The position numbers and the translations under genes are program-made. Below the pieces are notes generated by a model. It was not told the DNA's origin. It did no database searches and worked only from the letters and a program-made list of their open reading frames with translations. A DNA stretch of 64,000 bases from Papilionanthe hookeriana x Papilionanthe teres (Eukaryota > Streptophyta > Magnoliopsida > Asparagales > Orchidaceae): the NCBI GenBank assembly GCA_022702705.1, contig CM040430.1, positions 71,747,982-71,811,981 on the forward strand. Reading direction: 5' to 3'. Positions 13,284 through 24,723 of the stretch are shown piece after piece. Each line of letters begins with the position of its first letter. Positions within the stretch are counted from its first letter, which is position 1.

Positions 13284-13541
13284 TGGCGCCTAGGCGCCAA
13301 AATCCGGCGCCTAGGCGCCAGTTCGATACTAAAGCAGTTAAGATTTTTGACAACTTTGGGCAGTTATTTTGACAGTGTTAAGCGATTATCAGATCTTCTA
13401 GAAGACTGGAAGTTACTCCTGATACATAGAACATGTGATACAATGCATCTGGACACATGAAAATAGTTTTAATCCCAAAGAGGTGCGATCCGAAGTGAAG
13501 AGGTGTGAAGACCTGGTCACGGTGTCCGGCGCCTAGGCACC
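13284..13541 (+). promoter_or_regulatory. GC palindromes upstream of B's LTR TATA box
   Basis: Three copies of GGCGCC-TA-GGCGCC: 13284-13299 (perfect 16-nt palindrome), 13305-13320, and 13528-13541 with one arm changed to GGCACC. Their place just upstream of the TATA box suggests a promoter or structural role. See findings. Confidence 0.7.
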
Positions 13542-13624
13542 ACAGTTACTTTCTAGAAGATTCATTGAATTTGGATGAATTTTGAAGTGGTGCCTTAAGC
13601 AACCACTGGTCATTTTTTAAGCTC

Positions 13625-13632
13625 TATAAATA
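13625..13632 (+). promoter_or_regulatory. TATA box in B 5' LTR
   Basis: TATAAATA after GCTC. The 3' LTR has TATAAATG at the matching place (about 37165). This probably directs the genomic transcript of B. Confidence 0.6.
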
Positions 13633-14833
13633 AGAGACATTTCTACAGAGAAGTGCCGCTCCCCTAGATCTCCAGCATCCGGAGATAGTTTTAGAGAGCC
13701 ACCATAATTTCTTCTTAAGTATTTAGTGAGCTTATTTTAGTTATTTTGAGTGTTACTACTCAATTTCTTTAGTAGTAAGTGAGAGTTTGTAAGTGTTGGT
13801 GTTGTTGAAGTCTTGTACCTTGCATTGGAGTCAGTAGAAGTCAAAGGATCGCTTGAAGGAACATTCCAGATAAGTATTTGTAACTTAGTTTAAAGTTTTA
13901 TAAATATGTTTTGTTGTGTGAATTCAATGTGTTATGAGTAGTTACTTTTCTTTCTCCTTTCAAACATGAAAAGATAATAAGATAGTTTGATTTCCTTGGA
14001 GAACTTAACTTAAATTTTTAAAATTATTGTGATAATATTCATACCTGATCTTGATTTACATTTTAAACTGGCCATTCAAATTGTTAAAACTTGTTGAAGA
14101 ATTCTGAGTCCTATCCGAAGATGAGTTCTTAACTAGTAGATATCACATGAATCCTTGGGTGATCGAAGGCCATGGGCTGGTGAAGTGCAAATAAATAGGG
14201 AGATATTGTTTACTGGACGTAGAATTATTTAGTTTTTAGAGTGATAGACTAAATTCTAATAATTTTGTTTATAGAAAGGGAACAGGTCAATAGTAGGGCT
14301 GACCATAGCCACCCTTGGACATCTAGATGTGTGAGCCTAGATTAACCCATTCTACTAATAATACATCCGGAAACAATCTATAGATTATCCAATTTTTTAT
14401 ACTATCGAGTGAAGGTAAAGAATATGATTGCTTCTATTTGGCGCAATACCATAATCTCAAGTTCTCCACGAATTATAATTATTCTAAAAAATATTGGATT
14501 AGTTGAAAAGGAGAAAGTTGTTTTATTTATACTTGCATTAACCTTTAATTTATTGCTGCTTTACTTACATCTAGTAGAAATTTCAGTAAACTTAAAATCT
14601 GATTTTTGAATAGAAATAAAAATTTTAATTACTTTTAATTTGAAAATCTATTAATTTCTTCAATTATTCTTCCCATTGGGATCGATAACCAGGACTCCAA
14701 TAGAACCCTGTATTAGTTGAAACGATACGTATACTTGCATTTGAAATTGTCACTTTACGAAATTATTATAAATATATAAATATAAGTTTATAAATTCTTG
14801 CATATATAGAAAGTCATGAGCAGTTCAAGTTTT

Positions 14834-14851
14834 TGGCGCCGTTGCCGGGGA
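14834..14851 (+). other. Primer-binding site of B (tRNA-Asp)
   Basis: TGGCGCCGTTGCCGGGGA is the exact complement of the 3' end TCCCCGGCAACGGCGCCA that I recognise as plant tRNA-Asp(GUC). It lies 6 nt after the LTR, as usual in Athila elements. Confidence 0.92.
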
Positions 14852-15005
14852 AGGAAGTGAAAGACAATTTTTAGATTTCTCAAATTAAAAATATTTTATA
14901 TACACTTTTATTTCTTTAAAAATACAAAAATATTTACAAAAATAAAAGTACCAAAAAAATTTTATTTTATTTTATTTTATTTTCAAGCCCTTTTATTTAA
15001 TTTTT

Positions 15006-16560
15006 ATGCGTAGTTCTGGATCTGAAGGATTATAACCTTTTGATTCTGAATTAGAAAGAAATGTTAAAAGAATTAGAAATGGAAAACAAATTCAAAAATA
15101 TCAGGAAATGGCTAACATAACAATAATCAAAATCCAATTAAAATTAATGAACAAAATATTTATAAACCATTAAGGGATTATGCAAACCCTACAGCTGATT
15201 AGCTTCATATTAGTATTCAAATGTCTGCTATAGATGCTAATTCTTTTGAGCTTAAACCTTCTATTATTCAAATGGATCAAAATAATCAAATGGGAGGAAC
15301 ACCAAATGAGGATCCAAACTTACATCTTGCTAGTTTCTTAGAACCTTGTGCTACCTTTAAATATAATAATGTTTCTGATGATGCTATTAGGCTTAGACTT
15401 TTTACTTTTTCCTTAAAAGATAAACCAAAGATGTGGTTGAACTCACTAGCAACTGGTTCTATTAAAACTTGGGCAGATATGGCACAAAAATTCCTTGCTA
15501 AATATTTTCCTCCTTCTAAAACTGCTAAATTAAGAAATGATATTACTTAATTTATGCAATTTGATGGAGAGACAATTTAAGAAACATGTGAAGATTTAAA
15601 GAACTATTAAGAAAATGTCCTCATCATGCTTTACTAGATTGGTTAATTATTCAAACATTTTATAACAGACATATTGGATCACTTAGATCTATTATAGATG
15701 ATGTTGCTGCTGATTCTTTAATGGCTAAGACATTTGATGAAGCATACACCTTAATTGAAGAAATGGCTAACAACAATTTTCAATGGCCTTCTGAAAGGGT
15801 TAATTCTAAAAGAGTGGCAAGTATTCAAGATAATGAAACCTTTTCTATTTTAGCTTCACAAGTTCCAGTGATATCTATGAAATTGGATATTTTGTTATTA
15901 ACATATCGCATCTAAGTAATGATAATTCTGGAAAAATTGATGATTCTCTAACAATGGAGACATTACAAGCTATTGCTAGTAAAACTAATAACCCTTATTC
16001 AAATTATTCTAATCAAGGTTGGAAAAATCATCCTAATTTTAATTAGAATATTGGACATCAACAATGGTGTAATAATCAAGTTAATCCATCTGGGAATTGG
16101 GACAATCAAGGAAATTCAAACTTTAGACTAACTTATCATCCTGGTTTTAACAATAACAGAAAAAGTTATCTTTAAAAGAATTGATCTTGCAACTAGCTAA
16201 TCAGTTACAAAGTCAAAGCACTGTTATTCGAAATATTGAGAATCAGATGGGACAAATTGCTAATTTAATTAATTGCAGAACTCAAGGAACACTTCCTAGC
16301 AACGTCAAAATTAATGCAAAAGAAATTGGAAAAGACCATGAACAAGCAAAAGCTGTACAACCTAGAATCAGAAAGGAATTAAAAGAGAAAATTCAGAATG
16401 AAATTGAAAAAGAGAGAGAGGTTGAAGAGATTGAAAAACCTAAAGAATTTCTTTCTCCAAGTAAATATCAAACTGTAGTTCCTATCGAAGTGGAAGTTGG
16501 AAGAACACAACCACCTTTTCCTCAAAGACTAAAATAGTAGAACCTTGACAATCAATTTTC
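15006..16560 (+). pseudogene. gag of B
   Basis: Starts at ATG 15006 (MRSSGSEG, then an in-frame stop), the conserved start of this Gag. The capsid-like region is at 15221-15550 (NEDPNLHLASFLEPCATF, ending in a stop) and at 15721-15915 (FDEAYTLIEEMANNNFQWPS). The charged C-terminal part is at 16181-16537 with a heptad-like IENQMGQIANLINCR. At least four stops or frame changes separate these pieces, so no intact Gag is encoded. No zinc knuckle is seen. Confidence 0.8.
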
Positions 16561-16579
16561 TACGTTCGTTAAGATTTTT

Positions 16580-17493
16580 AAGAAACTTACCATCAACATT
16601 CCTTTTGCTGAAGCTTTGGAACAAATGCCAAGTTATGAAAAATTTATGAAGGATATTTTAAGCAAGAAAAGAAAATTTGAAGCTTATGAAACTGTTGCAT
16701 TAAGTGAAGAATGCAGTGCAATAATTCTAAAGTAACTACATCGGAAACTTAAAGATCCTATAAGCTTCACTATACCATGTGCTATTGGAGAAAAATTTTG
16801 TGTAAAAGCCTTATGTGATTTAGGAGCAAGTATTAATCTCATGTCATTTTCTATCTTTCGAAGGTTAGATTTAGGAGAGATTTCTCCCACCACTGTAACT
16901 CTTCAGTTTGCTGATCGATCAATTACTTATCCTAAGGAGTTATGGAGGATGTTCTTATTAAAGTGGATAAATATATCTTTCCTGTGGATTTCATTGTACT
17001 CGATATGGAAAAAGATAAAGAAATACCTATTATTTTAGGGAGACCTTTTCTAGCTACCAGACGTGCTATGATTGCTGTGCAAAATAGAGAATTAACAATG
17101 AGAGTTAATGATCAAGTGATAACATTTAATGTTATAAAATCAATGAGGTATCCCGACAAAGAAAAATTCTATCGGATGGACATTTTTTATTATATAATTG
17201 AAAAGCATTATCAAGAAAAATGTAAAGTCATTTCTGAAGAAAAAAATGATGAATCTATATTATATAATGAGTCATTAACTGAAGCAATTGAAGAAATAAA
17301 TGAAGAAAATTTGTTTGAAGAAACTCATTATATTCATGATAATTGGGAAATTTTAGACACGACTAAAAATGATATACTTTTACCCTTAATTGAAAAACCT
17401 CCTAAACTGGAATTAAAGATGTTACCTGCACATTTAAAGTATGTATTTCTTGGAAATTCATTAACTCTACTCGTGATTATATCTTCGAACTAA
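16580..17493 (+). pseudogene. Aspartic protease and linker of B
   Basis: The active-site motif CDLGASINLMS lies at about 16815-16845, followed by TVTLQFADRSITYPKE. A frameshift at about 16935-16945 moves the rest into another frame (16942-17493: MEDVLIKVDKYIFPVDFIVL ... ILGRPFLATRRAMI). The linker after the protease is acidic. The sequence can be placed confidently by comparison with A, C and E. Confidence 0.85.
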
Positions 17494-17548
17494 GCGAAGA
17501 TCGAAGAAAAATTAATAGCGATTCGAATAACTATAAGAAAGCTTTTGG

Positions 17549-19000
17549 TTGGACTATTGCGGATATAAGAGGAATAAGCCCTTGATACGTATGCATAGGA
17601 TTTTAATGGAAGTAAATTGTAAACCTACTATTGAACCTCAAAGAAGATTGAATCAAATTATGAAAGTGGTTGTTAAAAAAGAGATTTCAAAATGGTTAGA
17701 TGCTGGAATTATTTATCCTATTTCAGATAGTCAATGGGTAAGTCCTATTCATTGTGTTCTGAAGAAAGGAGGAGTAAATGTCATTATTAATGATAAAAAA
17801 GAATTAATCCCTACAAGACAAGTTACTGTATGGCGAATTTGCATCGATTATCAAAAATTAAATAACGCCACTAGAAAGGATCATTTTCCTTTACCTTTCT
17901 TGGATTAGATGCTGGATAAATTAGCTGGACACTCATATTTCTATTTTTTAGATGGATATTCTGGTTATCATCAATTACCCGTTGCTCCTAAGGACTAAGA
18001 TAAAACAACATTTACAAGTCCTTATGGAACATTTGCATTTAGAAGGATGCCTTTCAGTTTATGTAATGCACCTGCAACTTTTCAGAGATGTATGATGTCA
18101 ATATTATGTGATTTAGTTGAAAAAGGAATTGAAGTATTTATAGATGATTTTTCAGTATTTGGAACTTCTTTTGAGTCTTGCTTGGAAAATATAACAAAAG
18201 TTATGAAAAGATGTGAAGAAAAAAATTTGGTTCTAAATTAGGAAATATATCAGTTTATGGTTACGGAAGGAATTGTACTTGGACATAAAATTTAACCAAA
18301 AGGGATGGAAGTTGATCAGGTAAAAGCGAAAATTATTACTGAACTTCAACCACCTACTTCTGTTACTGATGTGAGAAGTTTTCTGGGTCATGCTGGATTT
18401 TATAGAAGAAATATAAATGATTCTTCTAAGATTACTAAACCTCTTTGTCATTTATTAGAAAAAGAAGTTAAGTTTGAATTTAATAAAGATTGTCTGAATT
18501 CTTTCAATATTCTAAAAGAAAAATTAATCACTGCACCTGTCATTGTTGCACCTGATATGAGTAAACCTTTTGAATTAATGTGTGATGCAAGTGATTATGC
18601 AATTGAAGCTGTATTGGGACAAAAATATGAGAAAATTTTCAAAGTTATATATTATGCTAGCAAAATTCTTAATGAAACTCAAATAAATTACACTACTACT
18701 AAAAAAGAGCTCTTAGCAATAGTATATGCCTTTGATAAATTTAGACCTTATCTTCTTGGGACTAAATGTATCGTACATACTAATCATTCCACTATTAAGT
18801 ATTTAATGTCTAAAAAAGATGCAAAACCTAGATTGATAAGATGGGTTCTACTTTTACAAGAATTTAATTTTCAAATAGTGGACAGAAAAGAAGCTAACAA
18901 CTAAATTGCTGATCATTTATCAGGAATTAAAAATAATAGTGAGAAGATTTCTAAAGAAAACATAAATGAGAAATTCCCTGATGAACAGTTATATGTTATT
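17549..19000 (+). pseudogene. Reverse transcriptase/RNase H of B
   Basis: RT fingers at 17549-17908 (RRLNQIMKVVVKKEISKWLDAG ends the first conserved block). Palm: FLDGYSGYHQ at about 17950, then MPFSLCNAPATFQRCM and catalytic FIDDFSVF (18047-18241). RNase H lies within 18305-18904 (MCDASDYAIEAVLGQ; HTNHSTIKYLM). Catalytic aspartates are present, but stops at about 17907, 17998, 18239, 18293 and 18902 break the chain. Confidence 0.85.
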
Positions 19001-20304
19001 CAAGGATTACGAACGCCTTGGTATGATGATATAGTTAACTATTTGGTTAGCAATATTTTATCGTATGGATTGACTAGCAAATATATTATGAAATTCAAGA
19101 ATGACTCTAAATCATATGTTTGGGAAGAACTTCATTTATTTAAAATAGGTAGAGATTCTATGATTTGAAGATGTGTACCTTATGAAGAAACTTTTGTAAT
19201 TATTCAAAAATGTCACGATTTTGAATTTGGAGGACACTTTGGAGTGGATAAAACAGCATTTAAAATTTTAAATTCTAGATTTTGTTGGCCTACATTATTC
19301 AAAGATGTTGGATATTATGTGAAAATTTGTGATCGATGTCAAAGAATGGGGAATATATCCAGAAAAGATGAAATGCCTCTAAGCTATATATTAGAAATTG
19401 AGATTTTTGATGTATGGGGGTTAGACTTTATGGGACCTTTTATACCATCATAAAGATAGATTTATATTTTATTAGCAGTTGATTATGTTTCAAAGTGGAT
19501 TGAAGTGTAGCTTTACCTAACTGTGATTCCAAAAGTGTTTCCAAATTTTTAAAGAAAATGATTTTTACAAGATTTGGAATGCCAAGGGTAATTATCACAG
19601 ATGGGGGAAGTCATTTCAGAAATGTAAGAATTCAATTATTACTAGAAAAATTTAGAATTAAACATAGAATTGCAACTGCTTATCACCCACAAACATGTGG
19701 AATGGCTGAAGTATCAAACAAAAAAATTAAAAGAATACTAGAGAAGATTGTTAATCCTAAAAGAACTGACTGGGTTGATAGAATTGATTCTGCATTATGG
19801 GCTTATAGAACAACTTATAAGACACCTATTAGAATGTCACTTTATCGGTTAGTTTATGGTAAACTTTGTCACTTATCTGTTGAACTAGAGCATAAAGCTT
19901 ACTGGGCGATAAAGGAGTTCAATTATGATTTGAATGCTGCAGGAGAGAAACGACTGTTATAACTGAATTAAATGGAAGACATAAGAAATGAGTCCTATGA
20001 AAATGCAAAGATTTGTAAGGAAAGAATAAAGAAATTGCATGATAAAAAGATTTCAAGAAAAAAATTTGAGCCTAGACAAGAAGTATTATTATTTAATACT
20101 CATTTAAGACTTTTTCTTAGAAACTTAAGATCTAAATGGATGGGACCATTTATTATTGAGAAAGTATACCCTTATGGAGTTGAGGATATTAAAGATCCTA
20201 AGACGGGAAAAATATTTAAAGTTAATGAATTAAGACTGAAGCCTTATATGGGAGAAATAAAACTGATTTACAAGGAGGCTTACGAACTGAGTCTACCTGA
20301 TTAA
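19001..20304 (+). pseudogene. Integrase of B
   Basis: Zinc-binding domain in 19200-19360 (KCHDFEFGGHFGVDKTAF, ICDRCQRMG). Catalytic core: AVDYVSKWIE at about 19480, then a frame break at about 19507, then FGMPRVIITDGGSHF (19558-19620) and AYHPQTCGMAEVSNKKIKR. C-terminal region in 19972-20304 (EVLLFNTHLRLF, KWMGPFIIEKVYPYG). Both core aspartates visible here are kept, but a stop in 19450, the frame break and a stop at 19960 inactivate it. Confidence 0.85.
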
Positions 20305-20318
20305 TATAACTGATTAGG

Positions 20319-20364
20319 TCAGGCTGATGATGTTAAACTGAGAGCTTCGTGGGAGGCAACCCAT
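20319..20364 (+). promoter_or_regulatory. Conserved post-pol block of B
   Basis: Noncoding block 15 nt after the pol stop, with TGATGTTAAACTGAGAGCTT and then GTGGGAGGCAACCCAT, matching A, C, E and F. It can fold as GTGGG/CCCAT with one G-U pair around loop AGGCAA. Confidence 0.75.
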
Positions 20365-20505
20365 ATATTATCATTGTGATTGTTTGTGATTTGAATTTAT
20401 CTTAATCAATCTGTGTGTGTTGATCACACCATTTTAATAGACCTATTTTAAGACCGAAACTTTGTAAATTTGACGATAGGGGAAACGGAGTCGAACGTGG
20501 TTCCG

Positions 20506-20580
20506 GCACCAAGGCACTCAAACTTGGCGCCTAAGCGCCAGCATAACCCATGTATTTCTATGGTCTGGCACCTAGGCGCT
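20506..20580 (+). promoter_or_regulatory. GC palindromes before env-like 1 region of B
   Basis: GGCACCAAGGCACT (20506-20519), GGCGCCTAAGCGCC (20526-20539) and GGCACCTAGGCGCT (20567-20580) are decayed forms of B's own LTR motif GGCGCC-TA-GGCGCC. Most changes are CpG to TpG/CpA. A TATAAA lies 78 bp downstream. Confidence 0.65.
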
Positions 20581-20657
20581 AGATTTTAACGGCTAAGCAC
20601 CCCAGTTACTATTCATGCAAAAACTAAAAATCTTTTGTTTTTCACACGAATTCTTGC

Positions 20658-20663
20658 TATAAA
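20658..20663 (+). promoter_or_regulatory. Possible internal TATA box of B
   Basis: GCTATAAACTACCC, followed by a pyrimidine- and AAACCCTAA-rich leader (20690-20702) and then ATG 20743/20752. Spacing from the upstream palindromes (about 80 bp) is like that in B's LTR. The promoter role is inferred. Confidence 0.4.
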
Positions 20664-20742
20664 CTACCCTATCTTCGTCCCCAATCCCTAAGAAACCCTA
20701 ATTTCATCCAAAACAACCCATTTTGGAGGAGAAAAGAGAAGT

Positions 20743-21105
20743 TTGGAAGCAATGGAGAGAGGAGATCATGGCAATGGGATAAGAGATAAATCATCTAAAG
20801 ATCCTCAACCTTATTTCAATGGATTTATTGATATAAGTTTGGAGAAATTATTCAGTCATCTAGATAAGATTGAGGCGGAATTGCTAAGCATTAGAAATCA
20901 TCTGCATGAGATGTATCACCAAATCGTGCACTTGGAATGGCAGGCGAAGATTCAATTCGATAATATGGCGGACATTCAAGATTCACAAGTAGCGATGTAT
21001 GCGAAGAACAAACGAATTGATGATAAGATGGCTTTGGAATTTCCAAGGGCATTAGTTTTCTATCCATGCATGCCTAGCAAAATTATTTGCGAAAGGGATG
21101 GATAG
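20743..21105 (+). CDS. 120-residue ORF, probable remnant of env-like ORF 1 (B)
   Basis: An open frame with its own ATG, between the post-pol block and env-like ORF 2. Residues about 30-75 look like a helical coiled coil (SLEKLFSHLDKIEAELLSIR, then HLEWQAKIQFDNM). This part resembles the C-terminal tail of env-like ORF 1 in E, F and C (KKLEKEVQ ... DHLDWRMKEH), while the conserved N-terminal domain of ORF 1 is missing. I infer an internal deletion that left the tail. No membrane segment or signal peptide is seen. Function is unknown; it may also be a separate small ORF. Confidence 0.5.
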   Translation: MEAMERGDHGNGIRDKSSKDPQPYFNGFIDISLEKLFSHLDKIEAELLSIRNHLHEMYHQIVHLEWQAKIQFDNMADIQDSQVAMYAKNKRIDDKMALEFPRALVFYPCMPSKIICERDG

Positions 21106-21516
21106 TCAAAGTTCGGAGAGGAATAGATCGTTGGTGTGTTCTAGGTGTGATTGAGTCATGTTTTAGTGAGTCAAATATTTAGTTTGTTTGTTTGCTTTCT
21201 TTGTTCAAAGTGTGTTGTTTGATTGTGAATTTGCTTTAAATTAGTATTGTTTGTGTTGTTTGTAGAATGTTGAACCTTGTTATAGTCTTTTTCTAGAATT
21301 TCTTTAGCTTGGAATGGAAAATGTGAAATGGAATTGAAGAGTTTGATTATATCTTGAGTTTGAATGTTGGATCTATTCTATCATTTCAATTGTTTGTAGA
21401 AATTTTTGGAAGTCAAAAATTGGAGTAATACTCTCATGTGAGTAATTATAAGTCGAATTTCTTAAGTTTTGGTGGAAAAAATAATTTTTAAATCGAATTT
21501 TTGGTAAGGCGAGTCT

Positions 21517-21552
21517 AGCGCCTAGGTGCAAGAATTCGGTGCCTAAGCACCG
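21517..21552 (+). promoter_or_regulatory. GC palindromes before env-like ORF 2 of B
   Basis: AGCGCCTAGGTGCA (21517-21530) and CGGTGCCTAAGCACCG (21537-21552). The second keeps six perfect arm pairs (CGGTGC/GCACCG) although both arms differ from the LTR form, either by compensation or by CpG decay on both strands. Confidence 0.65.
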
Positions 21553-21913
21553 ATTCGGCCTGCACCCAAAAATCGGGCTTTTAAACCCACCGATGGCATT
21601 AACGACGCCTAAGCTCCCTTCTTCTTCCATTTTTCATGAAAATCAACCTTAGGGATCGATTATTTATGTCGATTTTTCGAGTTTTTGAGCTTGCAATCAC
21701 TCGATTTCTTCATCTCGAGGTCAGATCTACCTTCTAATCCATTTATTTTTTATTTTCACCATCGATTTTTCAATTTTTGAGCAAAACTAAAATTTTTTTA
21801 TTTTTTGAGCTTAATCCATGGATTTAAAGCTTTATTTAAGCTTTTTAAAGCTTAAATAAGCTTATTCTTTTGATCCTTTAATTTATTTTACATTTTCTTT
21901 CTCTTACGTTTAG

Positions 21914-22689
21914 ATGGCTCCGAAATCTAAGCGAGGTAAAGAACGAGAAAATTATGATCGTAGCAAATTTGCCACTGCTGCAGCTCATTTTTGTTACAAT
22001 GATTTTGCTACGACGAGAAAATTAATCTCGGAGAGGAGTTTCTACAATCAAGGTGGAAGAATTGAAAATACTATCATTGCACTGAACTGATAATGATTCT
22101 GCTACTTCACTGCTATTGTTGTTATCCCTGTCGTCAGGGAATTTTATGCTAATTTCATGGATGCCGAAGATTACGAGATCTTCGTGAGAGGAGTTGGAGT
22201 AGGATTTACTCCAAAGAGAATAAGCATTTTCTACGGCCTGCCACTGAACATCGAGTGCTACTATTCTAGATTATCTCCATCTGTGGGAGATTTGGAGATG
22301 ATTATTGCATACTTGACTGATGGTACTGGAGCTTGAAAGATCCGGAATGAAAAAAGGGTAAAATTTTCATCTTCTAAGTTAAATGGTGTTTCTAAGGCCT
22401 GACATTACTTTACTTTTGCTCGCCTCCTTCCATCCAACCATTTGAGAGAGGTTACAAAGGACAGAGCTATCCTCAACTATTGCATACAGGAGAGGAAGCC
22501 AATTGATGTTGGGAGTGTTATTTATGATTCTGTAGAGGCCATTGCTAGTTCTAGCACTTCTGTGGGGTTGGGATTCCCATCTCTGATTTATTCTCTATGT
22601 GAAAGAGCTTGAGTTGTTGCTGAGTTTTAGAGGAGAAGCTCAAGTCTACCAAGCCCATTGGACGAGAAAGTGTCAGTATTTATGATCGA
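21914..22689 (+). pseudogene. env-like ORF 2 of B, N-terminal part
   Basis: Starts at ATG 21914 with a basic leader (MAPKSKRGKERENYD), like the MAPR start of ORF 2 in E and F. The conserved core FCYFTAIVVIPVVREFYANF (about 22094-22153) is the signature of the domain found downstream of pol in Athila elements, which databases list as a putative plant transposon protein domain. Three consecutive stops precede the core; more stops occur at about 22335, 22399 and 22610, and a frame change lies at about 22620-22640. Element C is inserted at 22690; the tail resumes at 34803. Its role in the element is not established. Confidence 0.75.
22685..22689. repeat. Target-site duplication of C, left copy
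   Basis: ATCGA, repeated exactly at 34798-34802. With one copy removed, B's env-like frame reads through the junction. Confidence 0.95.
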
Positions 22690-24325
22690 TGGTCCACAAT
22701 TTTATATTATGATATTTTTAATTTAATTGCAACGACGCCAAAAACTTGACCCCGCTATATTATATGTATAGAATTGTAATTGTTTATGTTGTGGATGCTA
22801 CGCAAGTATACGTATCGTATCAAGTAATACGAGGCTCTAGTGGAGTCCTCGGTTATCGATCCCAGCGGGGAAATAGAAAATTAAATAACAACTAATTTTA
22901 AAATAATAATAATAATAATTTTAAAATAGTATACGAAAATTTGGAATTCTAAATTTAAGCGCAATAAAGTAAACTAAGTATTTTAATTAGGTAACTTAAC
23001 TAAGTAGAAAATTAATACGTATTGAAAGTGCGGAAATTAAACTAATTGCTAAATAAGTCTTAACAATTCGAAAAAGTATATTTCCCCTTGTTTAGAAATT
23101 TAAGTGATTGATGAATTTAAATAGATAATTTTAAGGTATTGTGACAAATAGGAGCATTCATATTCTTTACCCTTTGGTCCGAGTGTAAAGAATATTGACT
23201 AATCCTATGTTTGATTACCGAATCGCGGCTAGGTCGGGAGGATACCGACCGCCACTTCGCAGCTCCCACGTTCCCCTCGCCCGAGGGCTAACATCTACAC
23301 TTCGGCTCTCAAACAATAGGACCGAATTGAATATTTTAGTCTATCACACTAAAATGCTCTATTCTACGCCCAGGTGATATTATTTCCCTATTTATTTGCA
23401 CCCTCCTTCCAAGGCTTTTGAATTCCCGAATATCAGATGTAATTTTTACTATAGTTGATAATCAACACATTTTAACAAATCAAATGGCCAGTTTGAAAGT
23501 AAATTAAGTTTTAAGTAAAAATTATCACAATTTATTAATATTTAAAAGTACTTCTATTTTTAGTTCATCTAGTCACTTAATTTCATAAACTGGGAGAAAG
23601 ACTAAATTAACTACTCAGAATGCATGGGAACTAAACTAAGCATGGATTTCATTTAAAGTTAAAAACAATAAATATAAATACATATCTCGATTTATCCCTG
23701 ACGGACTCCTCGCAGTTCCTTTGACTCTTCCTTCCGATAGCAATGAAGACTCACTAAAAACTCACTAACTCACTAAAGACTCACTAATTACACTAATTAA
23801 GACTCTAAAGACTGCTCACACACATAAATAAAAGACTCTTAAGACACAAATTGACACACTTCGAGGCTGAATTTCGGCCTCTATATATAGAGGTGAGCAA
23901 AGAACCAAGAGGTGTGTAAGCATCCCTTCAAAAAGTGTCCAGGTTCAATGTATCTGCGCCATTTGAACTAGCTCGCCGTCGGCGATGAACTACCTCGCTG
24001 TCGGCAAGGCTTCTAGAAGGTCTTCAAACCGCGCTATCTCACTGTCGGTGGGCTCGGGCTCGCTGTCAGCGAGACAGTTATAAATCCTTCAGAATTTTCT
24101 TCCTCGTACCCTCGCCGTCGGCGGGCTCGATCTCGCCGTCGGCGACTCAGGCCTAAATTGCTTTATTTTCTTCCTTTTTGCTCCAAATCCGCTCCTTTTT
24201 ATGATTTTTTCTTTTATCACCTAAATTCTACATTCCTGCAACAAAATAAAGAAAATACCTTTCTTTAAAGTGCAATTTCATCAAAAATAGGTATGAATTT
24301 CTTATTAAAATTTTCAGAGTGATCA
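22690..24325 (-). repeat. 3' LTR of C
   Basis: On the plus strand it runs TGGTCCACAATT to GAGTGATCA. It contains palindromes of type CTCGCCG-T-CGGCGAG at about 23972-24145 and a TATATATA at 23882-23889, which is downstream of them on the minus strand. The TATA run sits in the palindrome CCTCTATATATAGAGG. The conserved GAGTCC/GGTTATCGATCCC block is at about 22830-22863. Confidence 0.93.
23972..24145 (-). promoter_or_regulatory. GC palindromes in C's LTR
   Basis: At least six copies of CTCGCCG-T-CGGCGAG or its variants, the best at 23972-23985, 24111-24124 and 24132-24145. They lie upstream of C's TATA box. The right LTR has the matching set at about 34448-34621. Confidence 0.7.
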
Positions 24326-24338
24326 AAATCCCCAAACT
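24326..24338 (-). other. Polypurine tract of C
   Basis: Minus strand AGTTTGGGGATTT directly before the LTR, as in B, E and F. Confidence 0.85.
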
Positions 24339-24723
24339 TACTTATTACTTGTCCTCAAGTAATTTTTAGTACTACATAAAAATAATGATTTCTATAGTAA
24401 GATTTTTCAATTCAAATAAACTATGAATTAGATTAATTAATATCATAATAAAGTTAAATAAAAAATAATTCATGTAATTTAATTAATCTTATAGAAATAA
24501 ATTATTTAGTTATCAGGTCTAAGATTTCTAGCTTACTATTCATTTCAGGAATGACTATATTTAAAAGAATAATTACTTAAGATATTCATATGATAAGAAA
24601 TTCAAGAAAACATTATTAGGTAAAATTCTGATCCATAAACATAAGTTTGGAAATATCTAAGTTTTTCCCTTTAGGTTAATTCAAATGAAGCCAATTTTTG
24701 ATAAGGCATCTCCTCGAAGCTTC

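Larger units (their letters stand above)
13098..14827 (+). repeat. 5' LTR of B
   Basis: Opens TGATACACTTAAAAAG and ends AGCAGTTCA. U3 holds perfect palindrome TGGCGCCTAGGCGCCA (13284-13299), a second copy (13305-13320) and a decayed one (13528-13541). A TATA box (TATAAATA) lies at 13625-13632, about 80 bp downstream. Near the 3' end is the block conserved in all Athila-like LTRs here (GGGATCGATAACCAGGACTC, about 14679-14698). Confidence 0.92.

Noticed and set aside
23972..24145. CRISPR-like array
   Set aside because: Repeats of about 15 nt are palindromic but unevenly spaced and lie in plant LTRs.
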